A DNA stretch of 64,000 bases from Laburnicola sp. R22_1 (Eukaryota; Ascomycota; Dothideomycetes; Pleosporales; Didymosphaeriaceae). Under the pieces are notes generated by a model. That model saw only the letters and a list, made by a program, of their open reading frames with translations, had not been told where the DNA came from and did no database searches. A program made the translations under genes and the position numbers. Shown piece by piece: positions 10,559 through 21,235 of the stretch; position 1 is the stretch's first letter; every line of letters starts with the position of its first letter. Location of the stretch: NCBI GenBank assembly GCA_014281115.1, contig JACONQ010000005.1:2108001-2172000 (forward strand). The letters are read 5' to 3'.

Positions 10559-11075
10559 ATGACACCACTATCCCTCCTCCTCATCATCCTCCTCCCAACC
10601 ACCACGCTCGCATCGCACGCTCCAAACCCACCTCCACCACCAACAACAACCTCACTCGCCCTCGAACAGAGAGAATCCAAGTACACGCCCTGCTTCAGTT
10701 ACAGCGGTGCCAGCGACGACCCAAAAATCGGCCACGGCTACGAAAAAAGCAGGGGATGTCAGGAAATCCATCCTGCCAAGATTCCAGTCAAGTCGGTTCG
10801 CGTCGACATTGATCGCTGTACCTGCTACTTTTTCAAGTAAGTCGATGCCTAACTGGCGATAGTTGGTGTCCTTGCTAATCGATATACGTAGCCACAAGTG
10901 TGGCAAACAGGGCGATAGCGATTTCACGCTTAAGTATGGGGATAGAGTAAAGGTGTTTGATGCTGAGCATGGAAGACCGGGTCCGAAATATGTCTTGTGT
11001 ACGGCTACTGGGACAGCGACGCCAGTTGTTGGTGCTTCCGGTATACAGTTGGTGAGTAGGTCGAAACTGCCTTGA
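10559..11075 (+). CDS. Small secreted cysteine-rich protein (SSP family member 2, intact)
   Basis: Two exons, 10559-10836 and 10892-11075, with a 55-bp phase-2 intron (GTAAGT donor, CTAAC near the middle, TAG acceptor); 153 aa. The signal peptide is strongly hydrophobic (LSLLLIILLPTTTLAS), followed by a Pro/Thr linker and a domain with six Cys in the order C-F-S-Y, GCQEI, CTCYFF, HKCGK and YVLC. I find no known domain. The phase-2 intron directly after the CxCxFF motif is shared with the three neighbouring loci, which makes this the only open copy of a local family. An alternative second intron starting at the GTGAGT near 11052 and ending at a TTTAG near 11106 would replace the last residues with a longer tail that ends near 11240; cDNA is needed to choose. 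Likely secreted, function unknown. Confidence 0.65.
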
Positions 11076-11555
11076 CCTGCTTGCGTGGGTGGGGATTGTG
11101 TTTAGTGCGAGATGGCGGTTTGGAGTCGGGTTCTTGTAGCTAGTAACCTGGGTGCGATAATTTACTCTCCTGATCCGCTGTGGCGGCAAAGTTTGAAAGA
11201 TTGCGTGAAAGCGACATACGTAACAGGTGCACGAGAATAGAAGAACACAAGGTTTAACATGCGTGGAGAGCTCTAATACTTCGCTTAAGACTTCTTCTAT
11301 GCGTGCCTTGGGTATTTGCGTAGTGTAAACTAACCGCGCATCCCCTCGAGATTACATCACCCAATGAAGCTAGCGCCACCCAACTACACGAGTGTACGCC
11401 TCAAACCCACTCACACACCAACCTACACACACAACCAAACTCCTACATATATACTAATACGTTATCTCTATATACCCACCCCACAACCGCTCAATTGACT
11501 ACATAGATAAGAAAGAAAAGCCCCGAGCACTCCACCACACAATCAACCTTCGCCC
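11076..11555. other. Intergenic between SSP members 2 and 3
   Basis: Converging 3' regions. Could include an extended last exon of member 2 (see that entry). Otherwise nothing recognised. Confidence 0.4.
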
Positions 11556-12015
11556 TCAATGTATTGGAGAATGGACATCTCCCTCCCCCCACTCACGCTG
11601 CACACATGTATAATACCTCGGCTTCTCGTCCTCAAACCACCCATCGGCGGGATTGCCGCTTCCCACATTCCTCACCGCAGAAATGTTGGACTTGCAGTCA
11701 TATTCTTGCCTACAAAAGTAAACGTCAATAGACCGCTGCATACGAAGCATGGGCAAGGACTTACGTGAAGAAAGAACACGCACACGAGCCCGTGTAGATG
11801 CTGTAGTTGCTGATTTTGTAATCGTACTTTTGGAACGCGGAGACGCAGCCGCCACAGGGGGAGAGGAATTATCCACCACTTGCCCAAGAGTTCATCGAGC
11901 CTCAGTGCCAGTAGGAGCCTTCTTTGACACAGCTGCTGTCGATGGAGGGATGTTGGGGGTAGGCGAGAGTTTGGGAGATGGCGGTGAGGAGGAGGGCGAG
12001 GAGGGTTGTGTACAT
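11556..12015 (-). pseudogene. Broken small secreted cysteine-rich protein (SSP family member 3)
   Basis: The ATG at 12013-12015 opens a clear signal peptide (MYTTLLALLLTAISQTLAYP). The same frame is interrupted by TGA at 11902-11904 and TAA at 11869-11871, then continues through 'PCGGCVSAF' and 'YTGSCACSFF'. It meets a phase-2 intron at 11710-11764 (GTAAGT donor, GTAG acceptor, 55 bp) and ends with 'EYDCKSN', 'DEKPRYYTCVQ' and a stop at 11556-11558. Exon lengths keep the frame across the splice, so the only defects are the two stops; each could be a single transition. The gene design matches members 2 and 4. Read as a recently inactivated secreted-protein gene on the opposite strand from its relatives. 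Confidence 0.6.
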
Positions 12016-13751
12016 GATGGCGGTTAGATGTGTGAGTGTGTAGGAGTAGATTTTGAAATTTGAGGTCTGATTCTGGGTGCCTTTCGGTGTGGTTATCTTC
12101 GCGTTGATTTGTTGTATGTGAGGTAGCAATGTTGAGAAATAAGAAATGTAGATTGCGTGGTGGTGCTTGATCGTGCGGATGTTAGGAGGTAAGAAGAGGT
12201 ATTAGAAGAGAGAAGAGATATACATAGTGTAGACTATGCATGTCTAATGATTCGCTCGACCTTGAGCTCTCAACGCGATGAGTCGGAGGAGTTGTTGCGA
12301 CTCATAGTTTTGAAGGTGACTCACGTCTCAGCAACCCGTCGCACATCTGCGAACGCGAGGACGTGGGTGATGTCGTTGAGATCGATCCGTCAGGCTCACT
12401 GCATTCAAAAGTCAGGCCAGGAGTACTATGCTTGCAGGCCGAGCAACGAGTAGACATTGTCTGCCCCTCACCCTGTACCTTATGATTAGTCATCCGGATA
12501 GGGTGTGGGAGCCAGTACATCGCCTCGCCTCATATCAGGCTAGCATATGAAAACCGCTTGCCATTGACAATGCGACCCTCCGGTGGCAAACAAACACGCA
12601 TAGCCACTTCCATATAGCGAATATGACCAGTACAGCAATCGCAGAGTGGTGAGCAATATCGAGTACAGCGCGAGCCACAGTGGTTCGCGGGTCTGACTCT
12701 TGGAAGGCGACGAAGCGTAGTACAAATACTCCACAATAGGGTTAACATATGAGATTGCTTAGCGTGAACGAGTCCCATGCCGGTCTTTCGTCATCTTGCG
12801 CGTGGTTGAGTTGCGGGTCGGCAGCTGGGTCCGAGCGTCCAGAAATAGATGCGTGTGCTGTTCATGTCGTTATGCCCAATGATAGTAGTACTAGGTGTCG
12901 CCATGTATACGACTCTCTCCACCTTCCATGTTGTTTTGCAAGCTTCGATTTGTGCTAGCGGTACCTTCGGCTTGCCCGATGGTCGATGACGACGAAGAAA
13001 AGAGAGTAGGGTTGCATCCTCGGTCTCTTCGTGAGGGCGAGCGACGCTGGCCGAAGAATGGCTTGATGGCTTGCCATGGCGTGACTCCTTCACCAGCAAG
13101 GCAGCAATGGTACCGACCTGGTGGAGGACATCAGCGGACGAAGTCAATATTGTTTCGAACAGACCTTGTGCTCCCTATAACCAAGCTCACTAGCCAGCGA
13201 AGAAACGGAAGGAGGGTGCTCTATGGCTGTTCCTGATCCAGCGGTGAGCAGCAATCTATTTTAAACGGGAAGCTACATATGCCTCATGGCTGAGGACACG
13301 TCGACGCTTCTAGTCCCATATCCTAGGTACGGGCTAACCGGCGACCTTGCAGGCCAAGAGCTACCAGTGGAATCGTTTTGGTACTACAGAAGCTACTGGT
13401 AGACCTGTTGCGAGGTTACATGACTGTTCCACGAGGCATGTCTGCAAAGGGCTCGCGACCAAACACAGACTGCCGTTTGCCGGAACCGCTAGGGGAGGGG
13501 CGAAGCCGCTTTGTCAAGAGTGTCGGTGAGGACGCATGCACCTGCCAAAGGGGTTGCCCAGGTGGGGGGTTTGAAGGTGAGTGTGGACGGACCTCGGGAA
13601 GGGTATTTAGGGGACCTCCACTGCCCGCTTGGTGAGTTCCAGAGTGGCCATATTCAACTCGCACATCGAAAACGCATTTGGGCACCTACACACAGTATCT
13701 TCCTCGAAGCTTCCTCGTCCACCCACTCCGGCCTTCCAAACTGCCCCCAAG
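12016..13751. other. Intergenic, 1.7 kb, no supported gene
   Basis: Short frames on both strands (for example 12791-13147 minus and 13378-13635 plus) have no signal peptide, domain or splice signals. Composition is normal rather than AT-rich. The first part is the promoter side of SSP member 3. Confidence 0.45.
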
Positions 13752-14153
13752 ATGAGGCTGTTCATTCCTCTTGTTGCAGCTGCTTGTACTGTTATTGCGA
13801 CTCCGTTCTCTCACCATTGGCCACACCCCACGACAATGCTCCCCGGTGCGGCTACGTGCGCATCCACGACAATGACCCGTTCGTCGTAGGCATCCAGACG
13901 CACGGAGTCTGCGAGCCCATCTGGAAGGATGAGGCGGCCACCATCTTCCGAATCGACCAGCCAGCCTGCGGATGCGCATTCTTCCTGTAAGTGAATGTAC
14001 CTCGCCTCTACGATTGCTTCTGATGCGTGGCACAGTACCGAGGGTGACTGCGGGGGGCAAGATGCGCTGGTAATGCATAGAGGACCGAAATTCGAAGAAA
14101 GCAGGTTCAGGGAGGAGGAAAAGCCGACATGGGTGCTGTGTCAGAAAATGTGA
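13752..14153 (+). pseudogene. Frameshifted small secreted cysteine-rich protein (SSP family member 4)
   Basis: The ATG at 13752 gives a signal peptide (MRLFIPLVAAACTVIA), but its frame stops at 13887. From about 13835 the coding-like sequence continues in another frame ('RCGYVRIHD', 'HGVCEPIW', 'CGCAFFL') to a phase-2 intron at 13987-14035 (GTAAGT donor, CACAG acceptor). Exon 2 has 'GDCGGQD' and 'EEKPTWVLCQKM' and stops at 14151-14153. No GT-AG intron can join the two frames, so a one-base indel in or near the C-rich tract at 13820-13831 is implied, either a real mutation or a sequencing error. The CxCxFF plus phase-2 intron and the KP..VLC tail place it in the same family as members 2 and 3. 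Confidence 0.55.
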
Positions 14154-14461
14154 TAAGAGGGATTGTGGTGGAGAGGCTATGACCAATTCGGTAAGTGGCC
14201 GCTGCCCTCACAGCTAGCGGGTGCCGTCCAAACTTGAGTTCTGACTCATCCAGTGTAGTCGTCCACCGCTGGACGGAGCACGAATGAACATGGTCTGTCA
14301 ATGGTGTGGTGGGCGTATTCGGCGGGAACTAGAACCAAGAATGCGGCTAATGACCTGTCTCAACCTTGTGAACAGGTGCTTGGGGAATGTTGGATTGGAG
14401 TTGATATTAAATGCTCATTACTGTAGTCTGTCGTATTATCTTTCTTTGAACAATCAGAGAT
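14154..14461. other. Intergenic between SSP member 4 and the FAD monooxygenase
   Basis: Converging 3' ends. No gene or repeat seen. Confidence 0.5.
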
Positions 14462-15676
14462 TCACCTAATTTCTATGGTTTTAGTCAAATCGATCTTGGT
14501 GCCGAGCGAAGTCGTTGCTTGCCCAAAGCTCATCTTCACGGCCTCGCTCGCGTACACTCTCATCTCTTTTTCGTACGCCTCGGTGATGCCCTCCTTGAAT
14601 CCACCTGCTTCGGCCAGTAGTCTGCCGAGGAGCTCCGAGTCTCTTACTGCGGTGTTGGCGCCTAAACCGCCAGCCGGTGTCATCGAATGGACTGCGTCCC
14701 CGATAAGGGCGACACGAGGCTCGTTGGGCCATTCGGGCACACCGTCTGGCGACGAGCAAGTGATCTTCCAAAAGGCCGCCTCTGACTCGATCATGTTTTC
14801 GAACAGGGGCTTGACGCGCGGATGCCAATCCCTCGTGAGCGATTTGGCTATATCGGCGGCAGGCTTGCCGACGAGAGTGTAGTTGTCGTTTGGCGCCTGG
14901 ATCACACCCGGAGAACTGCCCATGGTCCATCCGAATATCACATCGGGGTCGTCCATGTCCCTAGAGCGCACGTTGGTTATCAAGAAGATCTTGCCACCGG
15001 GGTGAGTCTTCTCGTCAACTAGGCGAAAAACACCCTCTCCGAGCCCTTTGAAGGCTGTTGTCGGGGCTTGGCCGTGGATCCCGCGAGAGCCGAGGTCGTA
15101 TACCTTGAGCCTGCCACCAGAGAGCTGCTTCGCCACGCTCGAATAGATGCCCTCGCCTCCGACCAACAGGCATCCTTCCTCTGACTTGGAGCCATCTGCG
15201 AATATGGCGCGCACGCCATCGGGCGTCAGTTCGTAGGCCTTGACTTGGTGAGCCCAACGTATCGAGTCCTCCAGGCCTTCCAGAAAGACCTTTCGCATCT
15301 CGCCACGGCTGATGCCCACCACCTTGCCATCCCGCGACGTGAGCACCTCTTTCACACCTGCGCCCGGTGCGTCCGGTGCGCCAGTCGTGCCGTCTTCCAG
15401 AGCCTCGCCGGTGATGGGGTCGATGTTGACTAGGCCCGCGCCGCCCGTTTTGCCGCACACCTCCCAGAACTTGTTGAACTTCTCTGGCCCCAGCGCAGCT
15501 TCGATCGCGTCGAGCCCCTCATTGGAGAGCCGCAGCCGGTAGCCCTGGGCGCGAAAGATGGGCGATGTATCGCGCTCGAAGACGATGAAGGGGATCTGGG
15601 CGCGCCGCAGGCTGGCTGCGAGCAGGAGCGCAGCGATTCCGCCGCCAGAGATGAGGACGGGCTTGTCGAAGGTCAT
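14462..15676 (-). CDS. FAD-dependent monooxygenase (class A, salicylate-hydroxylase-like)
   Basis: Single exon, 404 aa, starting at the ATG at 15674-15676 (MTFDKPVLISGGGIAALLLA). The N-terminal GxGxxA Rossmann motif (ISGGGIAALLLAASLRR) with an acidic end of beta-2 (FERD) binds FAD. The second FAD motif is VALIGDAVHSMTPAGGLGANTA, where GD contacts the ribityl chain. These are the hallmarks of class A flavoprotein hydroxylases, which use NAD(P)H and O2 to hydroxylate aromatic or polyketide substrates. The middle DG motif is altered to VGGEG, so pyridine-nucleotide handling may differ. Substrate cannot be inferred. No neighbouring polyketide synthase, peptide synthetase or transporter is present, so there is no evidence for a biosynthetic cluster. 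No secretion signal; probably cytosolic. Confidence 0.85.
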   Translation of the reverse strand: MTFDKPVLISGGGIAALLLAASLRRAQIPFIVFERDTSPIFRAQGYRLRLSNEGLDAIEAALGPEKFNKFWEVCGKTGGAGLVNIDPITGEALEDGTTGAPDAPGAGVKEVLTSRDGKVVGISRGEMRKVFLEGLEDSIRWAHQVKAYELTPDGVRAIFADGSKSEEGCLLVGGEGIYSSVAKQLSGGRLKVYDLGSRGIHGQAPTTAFKGLGEGVFRLVDEKTHPGGKIFLITNVRSRDMDDPDVIFGWTMGSSPGVIQAPNDNYTLVGKPAADIAKSLTRDWHPRVKPLFENMIESEAAFWKITCSSPDGVPEWPNEPRVALIGDAVHSMTPAGGLGANTAVRDSELLGRLLAEAGGFKEGITEAYEKEMRVYASEAVKMSFGQATTSLGTKIDLTKTIEIR

Positions 15677-16542
15677 GGTGGATGCAAGGCTGTGTGCGGG
15701 CAGCGTCGTGGGCAGCGTACAGAATACATATATGCAAGCAGCACGGATTGCGACATGCGATGCTGTTTGTAAGCGGCGGCGTTGTGCGAGCGCGAGGATG
15801 TTGCCAAGTGAGGAATGGTGAAGGCGTCATCGCCTTAGCGTGAGGTTGAGCGGGCGTGCGGGGCCGAACGTCTTAGTCATCCACTTCTTCATCAGCGAAC
15901 GCAGATCGTTACGCCAGACCGGGCCGGGAACATCACCAGCCGAACATAGTTCCATTATTTCATGTATCTGGGCGCCGGAATGCTAACCAGGAAAGTCTAC
16001 ACACGCTCAGGTGGTACGCTAATCACATGCGATGACGACCACACTGGCGCATAACTAGAGCGGACTACATTTTATTCATTCATTCATATCCGTTTATAGT
16101 CGACCTAACCTTTTACAGATTATGAGACTTAACAGCAAGCACAACCAAGGTTCAACAGCCAAAGTACGTAAAAAAAAAAGGGCGCGATTGGGATCAACCA
16201 CAGTGGGGAGCCGAAGCATGACGCGCAATACAATCGTCAACTTCAAACTGTGCACTGTGTAAAACTCAACAAAGTACTCAACGGGTCTGCATCGAAGACC
16301 TAGAGCGGACTACACTTACCCTAATCGTACTCATGAACCGTGGTTTGTCTTCACCCGCGAAGGGCAAAGCAGCAATCTCTTTCCCTCGCTTGAACTCAAA
16401 CCTCAGCCTTCTCGCACACTCCCTTCATCACGCATGCTCAATCCGCGATCACGCACACTCAGCTCTTCATCACTACAACTCCCCGTTAAAGCCGAATACG
16501 CCGACTGCTGTTCGACACGCCTTCGTACTCCACTCAGCTATC
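15677..16542. other. Intergenic between divergent monooxygenase and EEP genes
   Basis: Shared upstream region of two divergently transcribed genes. A short CATT tract lies near 16075-16090 and an A9-10 tract near 16170. The EEP frame remains open back to 16333, so part of this could be coding. Nothing else recognised. Confidence 0.45.
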
Positions 16543-17598
16543 ATGTTCGCTAAACTGCGGACCCAAGTCGACACTTGGTGGCTAGACGCTCCCTTGCCGG
16601 CACCAAGTCCCACTCATACGAGGCCTGTGTTCCAGAAATGGCATCACTACAGTCAAGGAGTCTGGACTCCGCACAAGAAATGCGCGCCAACTGATGGAGT
16701 CAAACATCGCTGGGCTGGGTCACTACATATTGTGAGCTGGAATGTTGATTCAGGCTCCCCTCTACCTGGACCTCGAATGTCTGCACTTCTTCGAGTTGTG
16801 CAGGCCGAGGGTAGCCCCGACATCATATTCCTCCAGGAGGTGTCCAGACCGGCCCTGGCGACGCTGCTATCGGATCCCTGGATACAACAGAACTGGCACT
16901 CAAGCGAATCCGATGATTCCAACTTCGGAAACCAATCGTTCGCTACAGTCACCTTGGTCGCCAAGTCGTGTATGTCTCATCAGGCCATCTCTCTGGGTCC
17001 CATATGGAGGGTTCCGTTGCCTAGCCGATTTGCACGGGATGCGTTATGTTGCGACTTGCTTCTTAATCAGACCAAGTCGCCTTCCAGAAAGACAAATGGC
17101 TCAGACGTTACCCGATTACGACTAGTCAATGTTCATCTTGACTCTTTGCCAATAAACCCGTCGCGAAGACCGGAACAGCTCTCTATCATTGCTTCGTACC
17201 TCCGCACAACAGCTTGCGGGCTTGTTGCGGGCGATTTCAACCCTGTCCTTCCCGAGGACGACGGTATCATTTCCAGCAACGGCTTCGTGGATGCGTGGGA
17301 ACGTCTTCATCCATCTGATCCGGGGTTCACTTGGGGTGTCGCAGGTGACAAATCCTTTCCACCAAATCGTTTGGATAAGGTTGCTCTATACACCCTCACT
17401 CCGTCAAAAATGCGCGTTTTACCAACATGCCCCTTTGATGGTGAGAGTGGGGAGGTGGTATCCGATGGTGGGAAGGATCCAAGTTCTAGGCCGCACTTCA
17501 GCGATCATCATGGAATCTCATGCGTTATTACCTGGACCGAGAACTCCACGCCAGACACACACACACACACGGCGCTCTTGATGCATTCTTTTTGTTGA
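16543..17598 (+). CDS. Endonuclease/exonuclease/phosphatase (EEP) family protein, TDP2-like
   Basis: The frame is open from an ATG at 16333, but the first 70 residues are low-complexity and His/Ser-rich, so I prefer the ATG at 16543 (MFAKLRTQVDTW), giving 351 aa; the longer 421-aa form is possible. The catalytic signature of metal-dependent EEP phosphodiesterases is complete: VSWNVDS (Asn for metal), IIFLQEV (Glu for metal), NVHLDS, GDFNP, and the C-terminal SDHHGISCVI (Asp-His). The order and spacing resemble tyrosyl-DNA phosphodiesterase 2, which removes topoisomerase adducts from DNA 5' ends, but many fungal EEP proteins of this shape are uncharacterised. No signal peptide, so intracellular action is expected. 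An ACACAC tract near the 3' end is translated as HTHTH. Confidence 0.8.
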   Translation: MFAKLRTQVDTWWLDAPLPAPSPTHTRPVFQKWHHYSQGVWTPHKKCAPTDGVKHRWAGSLHIVSWNVDSGSPLPGPRMSALLRVVQAEGSPDIIFLQEVSRPALATLLSDPWIQQNWHSSESDDSNFGNQSFATVTLVAKSCMSHQAISLGPIWRVPLPSRFARDALCCDLLLNQTKSPSRKTNGSDVTRLRLVNVHLDSLPINPSRRPEQLSIIASYLRTTACGLVAGDFNPVLPEDDGIISSNGFVDAWERLHPSDPGFTWGVAGDKSFPPNRLDKVALYTLTPSKMRVLPTCPFDGESGEVVSDGGKDPSSRPHFSDHHGISCVITWTENSTPDTHTHTALLMHSFC

Positions 17599-18210
17599 AA
17601 GATTAGCTCTCCATGGGACAGGGCAGAAGGTCTCACTCGGTTGGGAAGGAGTTTGCATTTCATGGTGGCTTCACGGGTTACCGGGTTTGTGTTACTTCAG
17701 GATAGGTAATGTAAAGAGGTCTTACCTGGATTGAACTTCCTACCATGTGCCTGTTCGTGACCTGACCCTAGGACCCAGCTAAAGTATCGAAACAAGGCAA
17801 GGCTGCTGGGGGGCAAGTCTACGGTGGTCAGTGTCACTACCATAGGTATGTACGAGGTGGAAATTTCCTCGGTGTTAGTACCGATATTTCACATAGAATG
17901 CAACTATGAAATTAATGGAAAGAACTGTAGACCGGGCATCTACTTCGGGGGTAATGTGGCGCGGTGGGAACTTTCACTCGAAGTGCACTAAAGGGTTAGC
18001 GTATGATATAAGCATCCCCTTGTCCTTTCGCATAAATTCCTCACTTACGGTCCAGAAACGACACAACTCAACCATACTTATCCATCTCATTGGATCAACA
18101 CTATCTCGCCTTGGAACAATATCTTCTCTCTAGCTCCCCAGTGTCTAGACTCGACGACACTCACTCATCCCAACATCAAGACTCGAAGACCTTGAACACT
18201 TCTCGCAAAT
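17599..18210. other. Intergenic
   Basis: 3' region of the EEP gene and 5' region of the gene at 18211. No repeat or RNA gene recognised. Confidence 0.5.
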
Positions 18211-20739
18211 ATGGGTTCGAATAAACCATTCTTTCGTGTCGCCGAACCCAAAGTCCCCGAAAATAATCCAAACCGAGTTACAATATCTTTACAGCAAGCC
18301 CAAGAGCGTAGCAGAAAACTCGCTACCAAGATCTTCAATGACTGGAAGCTCCTGAGGTTTTTATACACTCGCCAGGGACCTCAAATTCACAAGCGATGGT
18401 TGAAGCATAGCAAAAAACAGCGACGAGAGATTCTCCTAGCAGCATGGCCCAATATGCCTGCGGTACACCGGCCGGACTTGGCGGCTTTCAATACTCCGGA
18501 CGAAGATTGGTACACGGCTTCTACACAATGCCGTGACGCATACATGCGGCCTTATATCAACCTGGAAGACCTATCCAAGCCAAAGAACCTCTTGTACTTC
18601 CTTCAAGCCCGCGCTAGCAATCGGCTTTGGACATTCGCCATATCGGACTTGGATGCTGCAGAGCTGGGGTTTCGTAGGAAGGCTATCGGACTATTGTCTG
18701 TCGATGTTCCTTCTGTAATGAATGTCAGATTCGAAACTTCTGCCTCTCCATATGGGAAGATATACTCCTTCGATGAGAACCCGTTGGCCGAAGAATGTTT
18801 CAAAAACGGCCGAGGTATTGATCCAGCGGATGGGTTCGTTATTTTGGAGATTCAACAAGGCACCATTGGTGGTCTCGTCAATTGCTGCAAGCATATCATG
18901 CACGATGTGTCGATTAAGCAACTTATCAGCCGCTTGTCTCCGATACAACCTCAGGTTACCTTGGCAAGTGATACCGTCGATGGATTCGAATCGCTCGCCG
19001 TCATCGCAGCGGAATCTCCTTATCGGCGATCCAATTGGGACTTTTCTCGTATCGAGGCGCTGATCGCAGCCAAGAGATCTGCTGCAGAGGATCACGTTTG
19101 GGCGTTACGTGAAGACCCAGGATACTTTGCGAACGCTCTACTGGTGATACAAGAGCATAGTTATCAGATGATCAAAGGCAAACACGGACCTGTCGAGCCC
19201 TTGCCCAACACAGACTACCATTGGTTGTGGATCATCATAAACGTCTTAAGTAGGGCATACCAGCAGCTTGATATTTGGAGCCTACTGCATGCGCAGGCTA
19301 GGGAGTTGCTCTGCTACGAAGAAAAATTCACACCGGATCCTCGCTGGAAGGGAATCAGAGGAAACATCAGCGAAGAGCATTTCAGAGCTCTCGTGACCTT
19401 TCATGACTATTTGAGATACGCGGCTACAGAAATGGCACTCGATTGCACGCGCCTTGCAGAATCTTCACCTCCTTTGCGTCGGTTTTTCGTCGTAGAGCAG
19501 ACGTGGCATGATGATTACGAGGAGATCCAAGTTATGAACCTGCCAAGTGTCGGTTTGGATAAACACCAACAGGAATTCCTATGGTTACTGGATGTCTTAA
19601 AAAATAACAATTACGTATTGGGAACACTCGGCTTGCCCTTGGTTATAGACGAGCTTGAGCGACTTACCCAACGCGAACAAAAGGTTAAGGAGTTGACTTC
19701 TTCATGCGTTGCCGACTTCATCTCCGAGCTTGCGATAATGACTGGAATTATTCGACAACTACACGACTATCAGAGTGGACGACGGCTCATGGGTCGTGTC
19801 TCCTCTGAGTTCCGAGCAACTACAGATCAGAATTTCACAGGCGCCACCCGTGGCTGGATGCATTTGGAAGATGGGTTGACTGATTTACCGGATACCTATG
19901 GTAAAAAGCTTGGCATACTGGGCAAGCCAGTCGGGCTGAAGTTTCATTACCCAGTTGACAAGAGGCGGACCAAGGAGAACGTGCGAGCTATGCGGTCTGC
20001 GGAAAAGAATTTGGATGCATTCTGGTAAGTCACTCTTCGACCAATGTATGTGAGGCATATGCTGACTGCTCACCAACTCTGCAGGTCATTTGCTGATGAA
20101 AAAATCCATATCATTATGGAAGGCGAAATGGAGCGTGCATCCAATTGGCAGTTATTATCGCAGTCCAGAGTTTTGCAACGCACGCCCGAATGGGTCGAAC
20201 CGGATAAACAAACTTCACTGAAGCAGCCTCCGCAAGTGCCGATCATTACCAAGTCATTGGCTGATATTCATCTTGACTTGGAGCTTAGAACTGAAAGTAC
20301 AATCGACCACAGCTCGCATACGAGGAAATTGCCCTCTGTGAAGCCAAAAACTCGGGGTATATCAGCACCGGCACCCCCTGCTGATGAAGATTTCGGAATC
20401 GATGAACTGCCGGAAATTCGTCCCACGTTCCACGTCGACGCTCGGGCTCTCAAAGTGTTCAGAACTCTTTTCTACACGCCAACTGTCAATGGGACGCCTG
20501 GAGAAGTGCCTTGGAAAGACTTCGTACACGCCATGGTTGCGGCTGGATTCGTGCCTGTAAATTTGTCCAGCAGTGTATGGCAGTTTACTCCTACTACACT
20601 CAGTGTAAAGAGGGGTATACACTTTCATCAACCGCATCCAAGCACCAAGTATTCTTACAAAATAGCTAGGAACATTGGAAGCAGGTTAAATCGTGCTTAT
20701 GGGTTCGAAGGCGATATGTTCCAGCCAAAGAAACTGTAG
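18211..20739 (+). CDS. Large fungal hypothetical protein with a possible HicA-like C-terminal domain
   Basis: Two exons, 18211-20024 and 20085-20739, with a 60-bp intron (GTAAGT donor, CTGAC branch, TGCAG acceptor); the joined frame gives 822 aa. The N-terminal 100 residues contain a basic helical block (QAQERSRKLATKIFNDWKLL; KHSKKQRREILLAAWPNM; HRPDLAAF) that I recall as typical of a widespread uncharacterised fungal family. The middle is mostly helical without catalytic motifs. The last about 90 residues hold VPWKDFVHAMVAAGF, SSVWQFTP, IHFHQPHPSTK and ARNIGSRLNRAYGF, an arrangement resembling the small beta-alpha RNA-binding HicA fold. That resemblance is my inference. No membrane segment or signal peptide. 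Function unknown. Confidence 0.8.
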
Positions 20740-21235
20740 TCGTAGTTGCATCAGGGTAATTTCATAGTGTATACAGAGGAAAACCCATTGTTTCCTTGAA
20801 GGATGAGCAATATGAGTCAGTGAAAATAAAAGGTAGCGGAAAGCTTGATTGGGAACATCACCACGAGAGAAGCATTTAATGAAGATCGCCAACTCTACTA
20901 AGCCATTTGCTACTCGTGTTGAAAGCTACAAATCGCTTCTAATGGCAAGCGCATCATCCGCAACCATAATTCTCATCAATGGCTTATTCAAGGACGCCAG
21001 GCTTGGTTTAGGAGCAATGGACTGCTATGTAAATGCGTAACACTGTGTGTCCGGTGCTGAGTTTAGTGCCTCATGTTTTACCCCCCTCTGTGTATGGTGC
21101 GGACTCGAACTAGGTTAGAATCCCACGACGACGATCTTCAATGTAAATGCGTAATATGGCCAAGCCACATCGTTATACCCATTGTAATTACAATAATAGC
21201 CCCCGTCAACGGCTACACATGTACTCCCAAACTCC
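20740..21235. other. Intergenic between convergent genes
   Basis: 3' ends of the 822-aa gene and the P450 locus face each other. No gene recognised; a tRNA-like string was examined and rejected. Confidence 0.5.

Noticed and set aside
12791..13147. 118-codon minus-strand frame
   Set aside because: No recognisable content and no splice signals.
21090..21130. tRNA-like B-box (GTTCGAGTCC on the minus strand)
   Set aside because: No A-box or acceptor stem at a suitable distance and the T-stem does not pair.
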